This document shows positions 46,720 to 58,635 of a stretch of 64,000 bases of DNA, in pieces; the first letter of the stretch is position 1, and each line of letters opens with the position of its first letter. The position numbers and the translations under genes were made by a program. The DNA lies in NCBI GenBank assembly GCA_963930655.1, contig OZ005608.1:2852001-2916000 (forward strand). The letters are read 5' to 3'. The notes under the pieces are model-generated. The model worked only from the letters and a program-made list of their open reading frames with translations, searched no databases and had not been told where the DNA came from. Origin of the DNA: Myrica gale (lineage: Eukaryota > Streptophyta > Magnoliopsida > Fagales > Myricaceae).

Positions 46720-48532
46720 ATCAACTCCATAGATATACACGTTACCCTATCGGTAATCAGTGTACATATTTCGGGTTCTTATGCAAATGTTTAATTATTT
46801 TTCTTTTTAATTTAATATTTCGAATAGCTTTTCTTTTTGATATTTTCCTCCGTTGACCATTAGATTATTACTAGTAATATCAGATATCTTTTGCATCTTT
46901 GTTGCAAGTATAATAATATTAACAGATCAAGTATCGGAGTCACTATATGTTCTATTCATTATTGATACACGTATAATAATAAAAGATAAGAGATTTAAGT
47001 GATTAACTAAGTAATTAATTATAATATTTAAGTGACTAATTATAATCTTTTATATTATAATTACATACAAAATGCAAGTTAAAAATATATATTTATAGAG
47101 ACAATAAAATACAAAGGAAGATATTCTAATATTTAAATTTGAATTTATGAGATTTGATAATGATATCATATTTAAATTTTATATTGAGATATTAATAATA
47201 TCATATCAAATATTTTAAAATTAATTATGATATTATTATTAATATTTTTTTTAAAAAAAGGATTATTCAGAGATGGTGTTAAATAGTGGCCGGGTTGTTA
47301 CGGGTGGAGGGCCTCGATTGTGGAGGCTCAAAGTTGGGATTCCCATCTGCCTTCGCCCATGCATGCTGCAGGAAAAATACTCAGGATGGACCCCAAAAGG
47401 CTGCCATATTCACGTTTTACATTTGAACTTTACCGCACTCTTAGTACTAACAAAAAGGAAAACCACGGGCGAAGACGACTTGGAACCTTGTTTTCCTAGA
47501 AATCTAGTTTGAAACATCAAAGAGCCAAACTTCATTTGAGTGCGGGAGAATAAAGTTTGAAGGATAGATGAACCTTCCTATACGTATACCTAGCTAGCTA
47601 GGTGCATGAAGACCAATGCCGAAGAAGACTTTAAAGACTACTCCTTCCCGGAACACCATCTGAAGTTTCAAAGTTTGTTTTTTTGTGGTTCTATTCAAAT
47701 ATGGATACTGATGGAGGAAGGTAAATTCGGCCTCTTATGAGGGCCCATGATGGAGAGCCTAAAAATGGTTAAAAAGGTCTATCGTATAATGGCAGCGAAT
47801 GTTCCTCTCCCGAAAAATACTAGAAACAGGTTAGATCAAGTGGGTTATGATATCCCAAAGTTTGTCAAAGAAGCTTGTATAAGATATTATTGCCATGCAG
47901 TTAAGTAGTAATTATTTTTGTCTTCTATTGATGGTGCAAAAGATTAGACGAAGAGATAAAAAGTAAAGAAAATTGATACATTCAAAGGGGAAAAAGGCCT
48001 GGACTGCTACAAGGCGAAAAAGCATATATAAGACGGGATAGAGTTTGAGGATGAAACTGTTGGGCCAAAATAGGCTCTAGTCCGAGTAAAGGAATGAGGG
48101 ATATAGCGGAAAAAAAAAAGATTCTAAAAGGTAAGCACCTTTTCTCTCAAACAAAAATACTAAAAGCTTAAGAATAGAGTAATGACTGCTAACAAAAGCA
48201 TTAGAGACATCTCCCCGCTAGGAGTATCCCATATTCTTGATTGTTTTAGTTGTTTATAAGAGAAAGAAATGTGCAATTAAACATTCTTGCCCATCCCAAG
48301 CAAGCTATGGGTTTATGACCCAGATTCCTTAGGCCTTCTGGCTAGTGAATTTTGTGATAGACCTGTTAAATTTGGCTTCATCATATACCATAGATGTTTT
48401 TTTTTTTTTTTTTCCTCATAAAAAAACAAGAGGCTCATTGTGGGGTCATAGATCCTCCTACTTAAAGTCGGATACACACATAGCGTGAGAGGTTCTGATC
48501 ATGCCTAAAACTTGTATGATTGAAACCGCATG
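46720..48532. other. AT-rich spacer
   Basis: Includes an extremely AT-rich patch (46900-47260). The short open frame at 47273-47512 has no motif. Confidence 0.4.
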
Positions 48533-48880
48533 AGGTTATGTTTGGATTGATTTTGAGAACATTTCCATTGTAATGATTAAGAAAATTTGTTAAGATATGT
48601 TTTTTAAGTGTATGTGAAAATGGTAAGATTTGTAGAAATGATATTTGGAAAGATAAAATTTTTGAAATTTATTCCCTTGAAAACTGTGAAAGTAAAAAAG
48701 TATGTTTGGAAATAATATTTTTGTGTGATAAGTTTTTATGAGTTGTTGTGTTATTTTTCACAGAAATTGAGGCTAATGATTAATATAAATTTTTATTAAA
48801 GATTGAAAGGTTTTTTTTTATGAAAAAATTATGTTTGGATTGAAAAACGTTTTTTTAAATACCATTAACTAAACATAGCC
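48533..48880. mobile_element. MITE-like inverted repeat
   Basis: Left end AGGTTATGTTTGGATTG, right end (minus) GGCTATGTTTAGTTAATGG, with an extra internal ATGTTTGGATTGA near 48830. AT-rich and non-coding. Confidence 0.45.
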
Positions 48881-48969
48881 TTTTATAAATTCTTGCGAAA
48901 AAAGTGTTTTGAACTCCTAACTTAAGTACTTGAGATACAAAACACTGAAGCAGATGAAATGGTCGACCA

Positions 48970-49378
48970 TAGGGTTGCAAGACCGGATCGTACCATTTAT
49001 AAGTAGTCCGGTCTTATAGGATACGGTCCGGTCTAGACCACATTTCAATTAATAAACGTTTTTTTTTTAAAAAAAAATATCAGCACAGAAGCACTGCGTA
49101 GTGACTCTGCGCATCAAATGCAGTGATGCGCAATGACTTTGCGCAGTCACTGCAGCTGCGCAACGTGCATTTACGCAAAGTAGCACTTGCAATTTTTTTT
49201 TTAAATGCGGTCCGGTCCGGTCCGAACCGTTTATTAAAAATTCTCAACTAAACCGAATCGCATTAATCCGGTTTTATCAATGGGGTCTAGACCAGACCGG
49301 TTTCATCTTTTGAAAACTACAAAACCGGTCCGGTCTGGTTTTGTGGTCCGTTCTGTAGTCCAGTTCTGTTCACCCCTA
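48970..49378. mobile_element. hAT-like element with CCGGTC subterminal repeats
   Basis: A 409-bp element with left end TAGGGTTGCAAGACCGG and right end (minus) TAGGGGTGAACAGAACTGG, flanked by a perfect 8-bp duplication GTCGACCA (48962-48969 and 49379-49386). Both ends are packed with GGTCCGGTC-type words. The middle has a GC-rich patch alternating GCGCA and CACTGC words between an A/T run and a T run. Non-coding. Confidence 0.8.
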
Positions 49379-49386
49379 GTCGACCA

Positions 49387-50720
49387 GAGTACCTCAAGGG
49401 AATGATACAATGAACCCTTATTCGTGAACCATCCCTTTTCTAATTAGGTCGCTTGGCTATAATCATCACATCGCCTCGACTTGTATTACATTTTCTTTAA
49501 CACATTAAGAATAGGATTGACATTGAAACTTGGGGTCCTTTTCTTTTTTCCCTTCCTTTCCGTAGTCATATAGTATTGAACACGATGTGGATAATAGGAA
49601 GGAGAATAGCTTAAGCAGCTCTTGTTTGCTACAAATGAAGCCAATAAGGTCTCCAAAGGAGACACACCTCGATCTTAACTTGCTGTGTCCTAATTCCTAT
49701 CCATGCTATGATCCCTCCATCAGCCAATTTCCTTAATGGGAATGACTTTCCGATGCTACTAATAGCTGTCAGGATTATCTGAGCTCTCTCCATTTTTCTT
49801 TCAACTTTTAAAAGCCTAATCTTACCCTAATGAAGTAAAAGCTTCTCTTATAGGAATCTTATGTACTGGTTCGATTTTTTTTTTAAGGGAAACATTGTTG
49901 TACCTTAGCAACTTGTTGAATATTAACAACTTTTTTGAGAAAATCATCAAATTCTTTTTTAAGAAAATAACGATAATCATCTACAAACATAAAGTAATCC
50001 TTAGTCCTACTATGCTTCAAAAGCAAATTCATTTACCTTGAAATATCTAACAAACCGATTGGAAAATTGTTTAGAAAGAATTGTAAAAATGACTTCCTAA
50101 TTACTTGGGTGATGTTCGTTTTGAAGGTTTTTGTAGGATTTGGAGAATTTTGTGAATTTTTAGGTGATATTAAAGTTGTGTTGGTGTTTGTGTAGAAGTT
50201 GGTGAGGTGTAAAAAAATGAATGATGATGTTTATAGTTTTTTGTTTTTTTTTTTCGAATTTATTATTATTTTTATTAAAATAATAATATTTTTAATAAAA
50301 ATTTAAAGAAAAAACGAAATAATACTCAATCCGACAATAAAGGAGGGCGAAAAGCATGACTTTTTTCTTCAAACCGACATGTCAAGCGAAAAAAAAAGAA
50401 GGCGAAAAGCAAAAAAGGAGGGCGAAAAGCATGACTTTTTTCATGTTGCAGGCGACATGTCAGGAGTTTGCCAGGCCGGCTGCAGGTTATTTTTTCTAAT
50501 TCCAAATTTGCCCTTTGTTGTTTTTAGTTTTTAGGTTGTGGTGGAGGGTGTTTTAGACATTCAATGTTAATTTTTTCTGGGCAAAAACGGAAACTGCCGT
50601 CCGAATCCTCTATTTTTTCTGTTCTTCGCCGAACATGGAGAACGCAGGATTCAAATCCTGCGTTTTTCTTCAAACCGAACATCGCCTTGGTCTTCTCTAA
50701 CTACACAGTTACAACCCATT
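49387..50720. other. Spacer with short repeats
   Basis: AT-rich. GGAGGGCGAAAAGCATGACT occurs twice (about 50341 and 50419). A 21-bp palindrome with CGCAGGATT and AATCCTGCG arms lies at about 50642-50666. No gene seen. Confidence 0.4.
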
Positions 50721-50728
50721 ATAACTAC

Positions 50729-52055
50729 CAGAGGCGGATCCAAGGGGGTGCGGCCCTGGGCGGCCGTCCCCCATTGGACCAGCCAAAAGTAACTTTTAAA
50801 TGTAAAAAAAAATTATTTTTATTTTTTATTATAAGTTGGTATGAGCCTATGGGAGCCCGATCCCCATAGGCCGATGCCTACCGGCCCAATCCTGGTTTTA
50901 AGTGTGTATTGATTACCTCTACTTCCAGTAGCCTTAGCCAGTTAAATGTGCTAGAGAAATCGTCAGATAGTTTTTACTTGGCAAATGTGGACCTCCTTCT
51001 ACGTAGACCTGGAGAAATCATGTCTTTTGGGTTAATTTGTTTTTCCTGTAAATAAGTATATGTGTATCTTAGTTATACATGTTGCCTCTTATTACTTATT
51101 TCTTTTATTTTTTAAAGTATATTTTATTTGAAGTGGAAGATTTGGCAATTTGATATTTGCATCTTAACTGGACATTGTGAGGCAACTAGTGCTTTGATCA
51201 AACCTAATTAATGTCTTTGCAGTTGAATACTAACGATGGTAAATCCCCTGGTAGCCTATAAAATACTGGCAATTTATTGAACAATTTGGACAATTTATAG
51301 TTAACAGCAAATTTTTCATACTATTATCGGAATTATAATACAATACTTCCCAGTTATTTTTGTCCATACTATTTTTGTAGTACTTGATACTGAAAATTCT
51401 AGTGTATAATATCCCCCTTGACTCTCAGCTCTCTCCCAATCTCATTATTTAGATTTTTTACGGTTTCAATTTTTGCAGGATACTCAAGATTTTACACTTG
51501 AAAATTGCTGGACCTCCGACCCCTAGTATGTCCCTCTATCCAAGATTCCCTCTATACAATTCAGTAGAAAAATTCATTTATTTAGTATGCTAAAAATGCT
51601 TTAGGGTTTGAAATTTTGTGAGTTGTGAAATTGTTGGAGGATGAGATTGAATTGGTTTGGATATCTTAGGGCTATAGAGGTTTCTACCTAAAAATTTCTA
51701 TTTTTTTTTCGAAAATAAATAGAAACTCACTCATATTTTTGGGTCCCGAATTAATTATTTAGCTGATTTTTGTTTGTTTATGATTTTTCATGCCCTTGAA
51801 TTTCGGTGGAGTTCCTGCTGCTCAAACTAACATTTTATTATATATGTATAAGATGCAAATTTAGTAGGATCTAATTGTCACTTTCAATCTTAGCAAATAG
51901 TATGTACGTGTATTTTAAAAATTTTGATGCTTTTTAATACTTAATTTTCGATATTTTAACTCTAAGAAACTTTTTACATTACGTTGGAATTTTTTTTTTG
52001 ACATTTCGCATTATGTGTTCGACCCCCTTCAAATTGGATCCTGGATCCGCCACTG
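50729..52055. mobile_element. hAT-like non-autonomous element C
   Basis: A 1327-bp element beginning CAGAGGCGGATCC and ending GGATCCGCCACTG, flanked by a perfect 8-bp duplication ATAACTAC (50721-50728 and 52056-52063). It is closely related to element B at 32.7 kb through its right half and to element A at the ends. No transposase frame. Confidence 0.87.
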
Positions 52056-52199
52056 ATAACTACCATACCTACTAGTTCAGCCCATTAACTAAACTAAGGT
52101 TTGCACGTTACAAAATATCATCATCACAAAGACTGCTAAGCTGTAATGTGGTAAACAGAAATTCTTGGGCTTGTGCTACTTTTATATTTGTCCCCCGTT

Positions 52200-52372
52200 A
52201 TACTTTTGAGATTTCCTCGAGAAGAAACCATAACAGAACGCTTAAACGACATGATAATATACTTTTGTCATTTCCTCAAGAAAAAAACCAAAACATAACG
52301 CTTAAACGACATGATAATATACCTTCGAGATTTCCTCTAAGAAAAAACCAAAACAGAACGCTTAAACGACAA
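52200..52372. repeat. Three tandem 60-bp repeats
   Basis: Three imperfect copies in register every 60 bp, each with ATTTCCTC, AAACCA and ACGCTTAAACGACA (conserved core at 52237-52251, 52297-52311 and 52357-52371). They end about 190 bp before the ATG of the deacylase-like gene, so they may lie in its promoter. Confidence 0.8.
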
Positions 52373-52560
52373 GCCAGCAGAGCTATAGCCCACTTGTTAC
52401 CACCCATAGTTTATAGCCTCAAGGTTCGAATTTTTTTTTTTTAAAAAAACTACATGAAAATACTGCTTCGCAATGGAGAGGATCATCTCAGAAGTCATAA
52501 ACTCGTCCCGTTGCGCAAGAACCCCTCGCTAACTGACGGAGAGAGAGAGGGAGGTGAAAA

Positions 52561-55500
52561 ATGGCACTCGAACTAGCGGAGTTGGAGCGACTTCAAACCC
52601 AGATTCTTCAACGGATTTCGAAACTCGAGCTCTCCTTTTCACCCCAGGAACTCTCTGTATCCCTCCCTGTCCCTGTTCCCTCCCAACCCGCAATCTGCGA
52701 CACCGAAACTCGCCTGTCCGCGATACTCCGAACCAACGGCGTAAACGACTTCTCGTTCAAGAAGGTCCCATCTGATTACTATGACTGGCCCCTTGAAGCC
52801 CGACGGGACGCCGTCGGCGCCGCGACTATCGAACATCTCTGCAAAAGCATAGTCCTGGTAAATGCCTTGGTCCTATCTCAAATTAATTCCTCTGCTCTAT
52901 TTTGCAGTTGAAATTCATTGGTAAGCTTCAGCCGCGATTTTGGACGATACAAGTCTGAGGGATATTCGAGTTACAAGTTCTCCAGAAATGGTTCAATGAC
53001 CAGAAAAGAAGTAACTTTGACTTGAAAATCAGGGCTATTGGTATGACTCGTATGAGGATATTCCAGAATTCGCGTTGAAAAATGAGTGCAAGAATCTTTT
53101 TCTGCTCGGAGAAATAATACAAATATTAATTGGTCTTCTATTCTTGTAAACTAACCACGATCATATTCTAGCAGTTCTTGACTTAGATAGCGTAAGTAGG
53201 AAGTCTTGACGGGCTTATGCTTTAGGAGAATCAAGGGTTCGGGCTTCTACTTCGGATTTCTATAAAGCTGCGTTGTTTTTTTGCCAGTGGTGTGCATACA
53301 TTTGTGGCTCTTATACTAGGTTATAGGTGTATACTTGCTAAAAGTTGGAGTGTGATGAAAATATATCAGTGAAAAAGCTTCTAGAAGCATTTATAGAGTA
53401 GAGGCAACTAGAAGAGGAACAGGCACACATTTGAGTGTCTTTACAACTTGAGGTGGTAATCCATGCTTAGCATGAATTCAATCTCATGATTCGGAGGAAG
53501 CAAAGCATTGTGACTTTAAAGTTCTGTGATCGCCTCTTGGGGACCCCCAGATAGGGGAGAAATTGATCTAGCAATATTTTGTTTGAAATTGCTTCAGTTA
53601 GCAGACAATTTGTTAGAAAATTTGCTGGCCATACCTGAGATCATGGGCTAAACCTTTTGTCTGGTGTGAGTAAACCCATGTTAGATTGTTGGGAAAATTC
53701 AGTTTCTGGTGCCACCCAATCTGATACAGCAGTTGCCTTGTCATCAATCTTTATGCTTTTACCTTTAATAAGTATTAAATGGAGCATACGGTGGCAGTTC
53801 AATATTATTTGATCCTTTTTCATCATAGATACTTGAAAGAGCACTAGCCAGGATCACCCCCCCCCCCCCCAAACAAACCACCTTTTGTGGCTGGCAACGC
53901 TATTTAAGATATTTGGTATTCTTGCCTCTTTAACACGTAGTATCATTCATAAAAGGTATTGTTAGGTGTGTCCGAATGTGATTCATGCTACAGTGTTAAA
54001 AAAATATGACTCCATATATTATAGTTACTTTATGACAACTGCTATCGGGCATGTTTAAAGCTAAGCAATACTTTTAGAGTTTTAACATTTAATTCACTGC
54101 TTTCCCATGTTTCATTTTATTCTTGATTGTTTGTTTTCCTTTGGATCTAAATCTCTTTCATTCGCATTAGGTTAACACTCAAGCTCAGTCAAATGTGGTT
54201 GATTGTAGCGATCACAACAATTCAAAGTATTATGTTGTTGTAGTTCAGGTTCTCTCTCTCTTTCTCCGCCCCAAACCCCTCACCCCTCTCCCCCTTTTCC
54301 CTCCCTCTCTATTTCCCCCCTTCCCTCCCTCCCTCCCTCCCTCCAATTAATTAACAATCTGCATTCTGACCTGCCTATCTAGCATTTTGAACATTTTCTT
54401 TGGTGCAGTATACTGCTCAATTCAATGCCGAAACTGTTAAAAACTTTCTTTATACGCTCAACGACGGCAAGATAGCTAAAAAGAAATTCAACTGTAAGTT
54501 GTCATCTGCCTAATGAACAAAAAGCAAGTTACCAGGTAACAGAATGTATGCACATTGCAAATGTCTATCAGTTGCTAGACTGGACTAGCTTTGCTGGATG
54601 CGGTTATGTCTTAACATAATAAAGCCCCGGGGGGGGGTTTGAAATTTGGGCTTTTCTACTACATCAACAAAAAACCAAATGACAGCATTGGGATACCTAG
54701 GTATGAAACCAACAAGAAAATGAGCATGCATCATTTCAACATGTCCAACATATATCATGATGATATGTTCTTGTCTTGACTTTTTTGGACTCTCAGGTGC
54801 CTTTCTTTCTATTTTCCTATTCGCTGTTGCATTATGTTCACATACATCTCTTGTCTTGAATCACAAGAAGGCACAAATAGCTGAATCTGATTGAAAAAAA
54901 AATTCTTCAATTTGTAGATATTTATCAAAAGTTGAGCTTTCACCTAATATCCTTAATTCTCTCCAACTGAGAAAGTATGAGTGATTTGTTCATGATTATG
55001 CAGTAAGGCTTGCTCCTGAGGCGACATCAGTGGAGTTAACAGGATATGAGCACAACGCAGTGACGTGTATTGGCATGAGAACAGACATTCCGGTAAAACA
55101 GCTCTCTCTATGTAATTTCTTTGTTAAGTTTCTTATATCCCATAGACATTCCAGCTTGACATGACTGTTGACGTGAATCTTGCTTTGTTCTTTTTGCTGC
55201 TTATTTTAGTCATTATTTGACCTTCCATAATCTGCATTATTCTTTAAGTTCTATGCACTGATAACCTGGACAGTACTGTGTTCAAAATCCTAGTAAATCA
55301 CAAGGACTGGAAAATAAGGAACTTCTAGATAGGACTATTGGTTGCTTGCTCTTCCAACATGGTCGAGGTCTTGAAGATTATTTGTCTTTCTTTTATACAC
55401 ATGCAGTTGACACATGTTTTTCAAACAATACTTTTGGAGTGTCCTTTCCTGCTTGATGTAGCAGTAGCACATTGGCCCTTTAGGTTTAATTGTCTGGGCT

Positions 55501-56193
55501 TACTTACAGCCATGCAGCTGGTGTCTTCAAAAAGGAGTTCACTATATTTTGGTGGGAATCCAAGTTCAGTCTCTATGATTTAAATCATTCCAACCTTATG
55601 TGCCAGCTGCTGGTGAAGGTTAGGATCCTTTATGTGTATGCTGGCCCATTGTATTGATTGACTGTGTCAATGATTTTCTTCCAGCTTATACATTTGCAGA
55701 AATGATTATTTAAAGGAATTAGCTAGTGAGATACTTTGACAGTGGTGGACCTTGCTTATGTGTTTGCAAATAGTGTCAGGAACCATGATATGTTTGGAGT
55801 TAGCACCTGGACAGTTCATGACATTAAATCAATTAAGATACTCTCTTTTGGGTTTTTTTGGTAAGGAAAGGAATACACTTATTTGTTCAGACACAAAGCA
55901 CATCAAAAATTAGAACGGAACTAAAAGAATAACGACCTATTTACCTGTAGTGACCACAATAAGATAGTCATTGGATTTGTTATTCAAATAGCACGAACAT
56001 ACCTTTTTATAAATAGTAATGCTTTTATATTCTACTGATTCTGTTTCAGGTGATTTTGGATGAAGCAATTGTAAAACTTCATCCAGATTTTTTCTGGTTG
56101 GGTGGTGGGGACATCTCTCTCAAGCTGGGAATCAGGATCACAGAGTTTATCAACTTTGTCAAACCTTTCATTGTGCCGTGTAGCGGTACTTGA
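52561..56193 (+). CDS. YbaK/ProX-type aminoacyl-tRNA deacylase-like protein
   Basis: Protein of the YbaK/aminoacyl-tRNA-synthetase-associated domain family, whose bacterial members hydrolyse mischarged tRNA in trans. The plant orthologs' substrate is not known to me. 230 residues. Five exons join in frame: 52561-52857, 54171-54248, 54409-54493, 55004-55092 and 56050-56193 (GT-AG). Order: an N-terminal coiled-coil-like helix (LAELERLQTQILQRISKLE, residues 5-23), a linker with two Asp-Tyr-Tyr-type aromatics, then the domain. The domain shows YYVVVVQYTAQFNAETVKNF, Lys-rich GKIAKKKFNLRLAPEA, TGYEHNAVTCIGM, ILDEAIVKL and the C-terminal WLGGGDISLKLGI glycine motif that usually closes this fold. The gene ends in SGT-stop. 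Intact. Promoter zone contains 60-bp repeats. Confidence 0.87.
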
Positions 56194-56401
56194 TTATGTG
56201 AGATGAGCTGTAATACGAATTAAAGCAAGTAATCTAAGATGACCGCCTAGTGGAGGCTGATGCGGACGCCATTCTTTAACTGTTGTTCAGGATCTTTTCG
56301 TTTTTGCATGTCAGCAATTTTTTGTTTTTGTACATGTTAGAAATTTTTGTAGCTGAGAATATCTTCGCTTTTGAGACAGAAGTGTTGCTTTACCATATTA
56401 T

Positions 56402-56584
56402 GGGTATGTTTGTTTACCGAAATTTTGGAGAATATTCTCAAAATTTTGGGAATCTTTTGAATGTTGAAGTTTATTGGGTTTGTGAAAAGTTTGAAGTGTA
56501 TGTGTAAAAGTTGAAAATTTTGAAGCTTGTTTGTTTTGTTGGAAATTTTGGGCCCCCAAAATTTTGGGCAAACAAACATGTCCG
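56402..56584. mobile_element. MITE-like inverted repeat downstream of the deacylase gene
   Basis: Left GGGTATGTTTGTTTACC, right (minus) GGACATGTTTGTTTGCCC, each followed inward by an AAATTTTGG word. Non-coding. It lies about 200 bp after the stop codon, so it may be within the 3' untranslated region. Confidence 0.6.
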
Positions 56585-58635
56585 TTCATTAGATTCTTGG
56601 GAAGCTAAATATAAGCAGGAGATTTATATAATCGTTTGTAGGTGGGTGGGAAGATTTCTTCCTGCCCTTAGAATTGGTCATAGCTGATGACTTAATAGGG
56701 AACTTAGATAAGTTTTAAACTTTATGAAAAATTACAGTTCACAATAGAGGGTTCACAGCATGTAGTATGCATAGAATTATAGAAAGGATTATGCAGGAAG
56801 GACTGTTATGGGGTCTATCCCATTGCTTATGTTGCACAGAGTGCAAATAGATGTAGCGATGTGGGCACTGTTTATGTTCTCTTTCTGAGCTTGTGTGAGC
56901 ACTTGTTGACCCCACAGTGCATCCTATCCTGAATTTCCGGTACGCAATGGAAGTAGCACCTATAGTTATATGAACTTGATTAGGATTGACTTGCATTGAA
57001 GACGTAGGGGACACTTGGTTTCAATAATGCCTCGTTATGCATCAATTTGAACTATTAATTTTGTGTGGCGGACAAAATCTTCATTGACAGGTAATAAAAT
57101 GGAGGAAGACCAGATTCCTTAATATATCGTATGATATCATACTAAAAATTTCTGTTGTTTGAACTGCAAATTAAATGGAGGTCGGGAGCATCAGTAAATG
57201 GAGCTCTAAGAAAATGCCTGCTTCGTAAGGCGCTGCTTCAAATCTCCTCTTAGATCTCCGAGGAGTAGGTTTGTATCATACGAACCCCTCCGAAAATCCT
57301 ATCTGCTGGGAGAACTCAGTATTCTTTGCTGCGCGAGAAGACCTTGTCACTTGTGGGAGGTTATTTCGCATTTCCTCCCTTTTGTGGCAGAAAATCGTCG
57401 AGTATAGTCCGACCAAGACTACTAGCTTTGTTACGTTTAATCACGAGGTTTGGATTTTTCCTCAATTATATTGTTTGAAAATCAATACTACAATCCCTTT
57501 CATGAGTTAGAGGTCTAATCCTCGGGTTCAAGTAACATGTGCTTGGACCATATCCTAGATGTCACGTCCAGTCAAGAGCATATAGGACAATTTAAGAACT
57601 AGTATGTTACTACGTTGTTATAACTTTTTTTTTCTCTTTCATAATTTTATTATCGTTCTTTTAAGTAATAATAATATTGTACATGCTGGTCAATTACGTA
57701 TTTCTTGTACGATTCAACCCCACACATAAACTGATCAAGTCATTAATTTGGAATGAGAAATGCTACAAATTCTTCCTGGATCAAGTCATTAATTTGGAAT
57801 AAGAATCTGACGGCTCAGGATCTCTGGGTGTGTAGGGTCTACTTCTAAAATGAATCTTGAGCCATCAGATTCTTCCTAGAAGAACCCAAGAAAAACACAA
57901 AACATTTCTCATTTGGAATTTGTTTATGTTCTATGCATTAGGCAAGTCAATGATACTAAACGGATAGATAATAATTAGGGGACACATTCACTTGTAAATC
58001 GAGACGATTTTTACTTATTTAAGAGAAATCTGCCTGATTTTCATCAGTGAATAACACTGTCCAATCAACATATTAGAATCGCATGAACTAGAGAAGCTGA
58101 TAAATAACAGCCCCCTCCATCTGAGAAGAATATACCGACCGACACATATATATAATTCATGCACAAACGATGGCAACTCATCTGCGTCCTACTTCCCCCT
58201 TTTATTCACATAAGTTATCACAATCACATTCGACATAATTATTGACCAAAACAATCTAAGCATGCAGCCACCTCGTCATCCTTGTTCTTTCCTAGTTAAC
58301 ATGTAAAATACTTGTCCAGAGGGAACTGATATTTTCCCATCCAACTTTTCTCTCTCTTGTTCTACTTCTACTACTACTACTACTTCCTCGATCTTCTTCT
58401 TCTTTTCTGATGTCAAGGTATTTTTGAAAACCTGAAATATGATCGATGGAGGTGGCCTTAAGATCTAACTACGTACTTCATACATTACTCACAGTACTTA
58501 CGGACCCTGTTCGCAATTAATATTCATTAATAATCCTCCTTGAAGGTATTATATAAAAGTTGAAAAAAACTTAATTAACAAAAAGAGGAAAAGTACTGGA
58601 CAGGTGGGAATTAAATATTGATGATCATCGATCGT
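56585..58635. other. Intergenic spacer
   Basis: A mixed-composition open stretch at 57271-57510 has no recognisable product. Two related 50-bp stretches (AAGTCATTAATTTGGAAT) lie near 57737 and 57784, and a CTA microsatellite near 58367-58383. No supportable gene. Confidence 0.4.

Noticed and set aside
50642-50666. Palindrome resembling a bacterial terminator
   Set aside because: Plant nuclear context; no gene ends nearby, so no terminator function is supported.
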